Source of the DNA: Chamaea fasciata
Lineage: Eukaryota; Chordata; Aves; Passeriformes; Sylviidae
Reading direction: 5' to 3'
Assembly: GCA_029207755.1 (NCBI GenBank)
Contig: JARCOQ010000004.1
Location: 43,556,305 to 43,620,304 of the forward strand
DNA: 64,000 nucleotides
The stretch's first letter is position 1; the number at the start of each line of letters is the position of its first letter. The position numbers were made by a program, and so were the translations under genes. Shown in pieces: positions 60,881 through 64,000 of this stretch. A model generated the notes under the pieces. That model was not told the DNA's origin. It worked only from the letters and a program-made list of their open reading frames with translations, and made no database searches.

Positions 60881-63800
60881 GAGGATGGCCCAGCTCCCCC
60901 AGTTCCCATATTCACTAATGCAAAACATTGCAATACTCAAAAGCCATAGCTGCTTTTGAATATATTTTGGTACAAATCTGTGCTCTTGCACAACATGAAA
61001 TCTTTTCCAGTTAAAATGTTTATGTATGTGAACCTGGTAAATAACAAAAGCATGAGCACAAAGTTACCACTCTTTCTGACTCCTGAAAATAGAGTACATC
61101 ACCCTAGTAATGATTATATGCTGAAAATCAGTCTAAAAGATTAATTATTCATAATTTACTATCTATTGTGTGTTTTTTTCCACTTTGACTTTTTAGTCAA
61201 ACAGTCAGAGAGGAGAACAATATAAGCTAATATAATGTGAGCAACCCAAAGAAACTGTGACCAGCAAGTAGTCTCAGTGAGCAGATCACAGATCTTCACT
61301 GTGATCTTATTACCCAGTGCATGTCTGCAGACAGATAAGGGAAAATACAGATTAAGTTATTTGTGAGTCCCATTATGTCCCGAGATGGAAGAGAAAATAC
61401 TTCAATGTCTTCCATTTCTAGCCCATTGCAAAAAAGGTTATAATTTTGGCATCATTACATGAAACATTTAAACATGCTAGCTATATATAGGTACATGTCT
61501 CATTAACTAGATGTACATATTGTGTCCTGTGTGGACTGGATTTTTCCCCAATAAGTTCATTGGCATTTTTTCCACTTTCACTTGTCTCAAATATTTCATG
61601 CACAGTATGATGGAGTGTTTGATCTCAGACTAGACTTTTTCCTTTTTTTTTTGACATTAATGTGCATTCCTGGAAAAGTGAACTCTGTAAACATTGGAAG
61701 CAATTAGTGTAAATAAACAACAATCAGTCTCCACTCCTCTTGTAAAGAGGGTTGAAAGGAAAGTTGGATGTGGTATAGAGTCCAACTTTGTACCCTGAAG
61801 AGGTCATCGCCACTGAAGTCAGTGGGAGTTGTGCATGCTTTTCCAAAGAGAGTCTGTGTACTCAAATACCTAACGCATATGAAGGGCTGAGGCTGACATT
61901 CTTTCAAGTGAAATGGGATAACCACGGTTTCTTTGAATAAGTCAGCTAACCAAATGAACATCAACATTTAGGCTCCAACTCTGAGGAAGAAAATAGGAAC
62001 AATACTTCCTTTTCGTATAATGAAACCCTTTTTCTATGTCTCTAAGAAGCAGGAAGGTAAACATTGGCACTCCTCTATAAAGTTGTTCAAATATAATTGA
62101 ATTATGGTCTTTATTATCTGGAGTTGACTGTGCAGTAGAAATACATAAAAATAAGCATGATTTTCCTGAGATGCTGTAAAGAATGGTCCTCCACCTTTTG
62201 GCATTAGTTGAATTTGGATCAGGCACTGATGCACATAAAGGTGCCAGCTTTTCATTTATTTATTACATTTCTTTTTTTACGTATTTATATTTGCTTGCTA
62301 GGCAGGTTTTTCCTCAAGCTCTTACAAGCTTTATTTATTATTCATTTTCATTCGAGAACGAGAAACTTGAAATATTTATCCACAGGATATTATTTTTTAA
62401 AAATACTTTTCACAAGTGCCAGATATGCTAAATGGCTAAATCCTTTCTGAAACAGCCAGCATGATTATCTGCTTTGAAATCTCACTTTAAAAAGGTTAAT
62501 AATTAAAACATTTTTACTCTAAGCCAGGCAAACGGTTAATAGGATGAAATAGTGACTTGGAGAGAAACTGTGAACTGACTTTCTTTCATTTCAGTAGGCT
62601 TTAGCTTTAATTTTGTCGGGTTTTATTCTAGGTTTAAGAAAATTAATCATTTCTGGGAAATGCTAACCACAGTGACAGACCTCACCATGCTGAACGTTTT
62701 ACAAGGGAGCTGTTTAGAGCCATAAGCTGTGACCACGACCAAACAACTGACGGCCAGCAGTGTTTTTGTTACACTCTGACAAGGGAATCAATAGAAAGAC
62801 ATGGAAAAGGTTCAATCAGAACAGACACCACTAATACAAATGGCCTTTTGGGACCCATGGAAGCGTGGAACTGCTTTTCCATGTTAATTTCTCCTTGCTA
62901 CCCTTGGGGTTATCACCTTCTTTGGCCCCTGTTAATTAAAAACTGCCTCCTGTTAAAGTTCTTTGGCAGGCATTTGCCTTGTGTCAACTCATTTTGTTGG
63001 CTGCTGAGAGAGGAAATGAAGGGAAGGAGAATTCAGAAACTGCTGCATGAAATGCTGACAAAATTCTTTCTTGCAACTGCCATTTGTCACAAATCTGCAG
63101 ATTTCTTTCTCCATCCCTACAGACACTGAGGCAAACTTACACATGATATTTAAAAAGGCAGATTTTAAATACTCATTATGCAACTGTCTCTTTTTATGGG
63201 AATATGGATATAGTAGTAGCCCTGATTATGATTCTCTCTGCAAAAAAAATTGATTTTTCAAATGGCTGGCTAAACAATGGACAAAAAAAAAGGCATTTGA
63301 TACATTCAAATAAAATTATATCATAATTTTTTCTTTGTTTTTTATCCTGAAAATCTGCTTCTCTGCTCCCACTTCTCCTATATGTCTCCATGTTTATATT
63401 AGATTTTATCCTCAGGGAAACTTACAATTTCTGGCCAGTTTCTAAGAAAAATAAGTGCAATTAAATGACATAGTTTCCAAGAATGAGAGGGAACTATAGT
63501 AGCTCTGTTTTACTTTATAGTACTTTATAGTTCAGTGATTAGGACTTCTGTCCTGGATGGGTTCAATTTCACTCCTGCCTGAAGGCATTTAGATCTCTCT
63601 GTTATAAGACACCACAAGGGTATTCAAAGGGAAGAAGACATTCAAGTCATAATGTCAGTGTTCTCTCCTTGTGTATAAAAGATTAAATACTCATTAGGCT
63701 GAGGACCCAAACACTACTGCTGAGATTTACTTCCTCTTTCTAATTCAGTGAGTATTTCTTTATTTTATGCAAAGGTGGAAGGTCTCCAGCCAAAGGCATC

Positions 63801-64000
63801 AAGGGAGCCTTAGCCAGAACACCCTGTAACAATGCTGTTCAGGCACACCTACAAAGAAAGGGAATTGTAGGCTCACACACAGTTTTGAGACAGAGAGGAG
63901 GAAAAAGCTCCACTCTTGAAGCTTCCAAGGCTCCACTAGATAAGGCCATGGCTGACTTGCTGAGCCTTGCCTCATCTTTCCCAGCTTTGAATATCAGGCT
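60881..64000. other. Mostly unique non-coding DNA, 3.1 kb
   Basis: No gene was recognised. It includes one copy of the recurring old-repeat motif (61812-61830), a block at 62560-63130 with a conserved-element texture, and a possible tRNA-derived SINE near 63505-63620. The final 220 bases (63780-64000) are less AT-rich and were not classified. A repeat cut by the window edge is possible. Confidence 0.5.
63505..63620 (+). repeat. Possible ancient tRNA-derived SINE
   Basis: TAGTTCAGTGATTAGGA at about 63527-63543 resembles a tRNA-type A box region. GGGTTCAATTTCACTCC at about 63560 resembles a B box (GGTTCRANNCC) at roughly tRNA spacing. The following CTGCCTGAAGGCATTTAGATC looks like the tail seen in old amniote tRNA-SINEs. 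No cloverleaf can be folded and there is no poly-A tail, so this is not a functional tRNA. The family is not identified. Confidence 0.35.

Overview
This is a stretch of vertebrate nuclear DNA, almost certainly from a bird and most likely a songbird. It is AT-rich, CpG-poor and dominated by non-coding sequence. The bird call rests on at least ten fragments of CR1 LINEs with avian-type 3' ends (tandem ATTCTGTGA-like octamers). It also rests on LTRs whose ends and interiors resemble LTR families I know from passerine genomes; that recognition is from memory and was not checked against a library. No L1 or Alu-type elements were seen.

I found no host protein-coding gene, rRNA, intact tRNA, CRISPR array or prokaryotic feature. 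The longest open frames are explained by simple repeats, by dead transposons, or by chance in a window this size. A short unrecognised exon inside a long intron cannot be excluded from sequence alone. The window therefore reads as intergenic or deep-intronic DNA.

Layout: 1-3.9 kb is unique AT-rich DNA. 3.9-4.3 kb is a CR1 3' end (minus strand). 4.3-14.7 kb is unique. 14.76-15.40 kb is a diverged solo LTR (minus). 16.37-18.66 kb is a long, dead CR1 (plus) with endonuclease and reverse-transcriptase remnants. 18.7-27.1 kb is unique, with conserved-looking blocks. 27.1-29.5 kb is a repeat patchwork: (AAT)n, CR1 plus, CR1 minus, an LTR of the same family as the 14.76 kb one, (CA)n, and two more CR1 pieces. 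30.7-34.4 kb is a CR1 graveyard with one copy nested inside another. 39.8-40.0 kb is a compound G/T-rich microsatellite. 42.15-42.96 kb is a solo LTR with a perfect 5-bp target-site duplication.

44.35-44.85 kb is the most striking object: a 505-bp pentanucleotide array in three blocks, CTTCT then CTCCT then CCCCT, each step a single T-to-C change. 51.4-51.5 kb is a TA-rich array and 52.8 kb is (CA)n. 54.7-55.1 kb is a CR1 3' end (plus). 58.3 kb is poly-A. 59.6-60.9 kb is a 1.2-kb CR1 (minus) that keeps part of its RT. The last 3 kb is mostly unique, with a possible old tRNA-derived SINE near 63.5 kb.

Nothing here supports a new multi-gene system. The points worth a second look are the block-structured pentanucleotide array, the nested and clustered retroelements, several perfect inverted repeats, a recurring short motif that looks like an unnamed ancient repeat, and a few stretches whose texture suggests conserved non-coding elements. 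That last idea is inference and needs an alignment to test.
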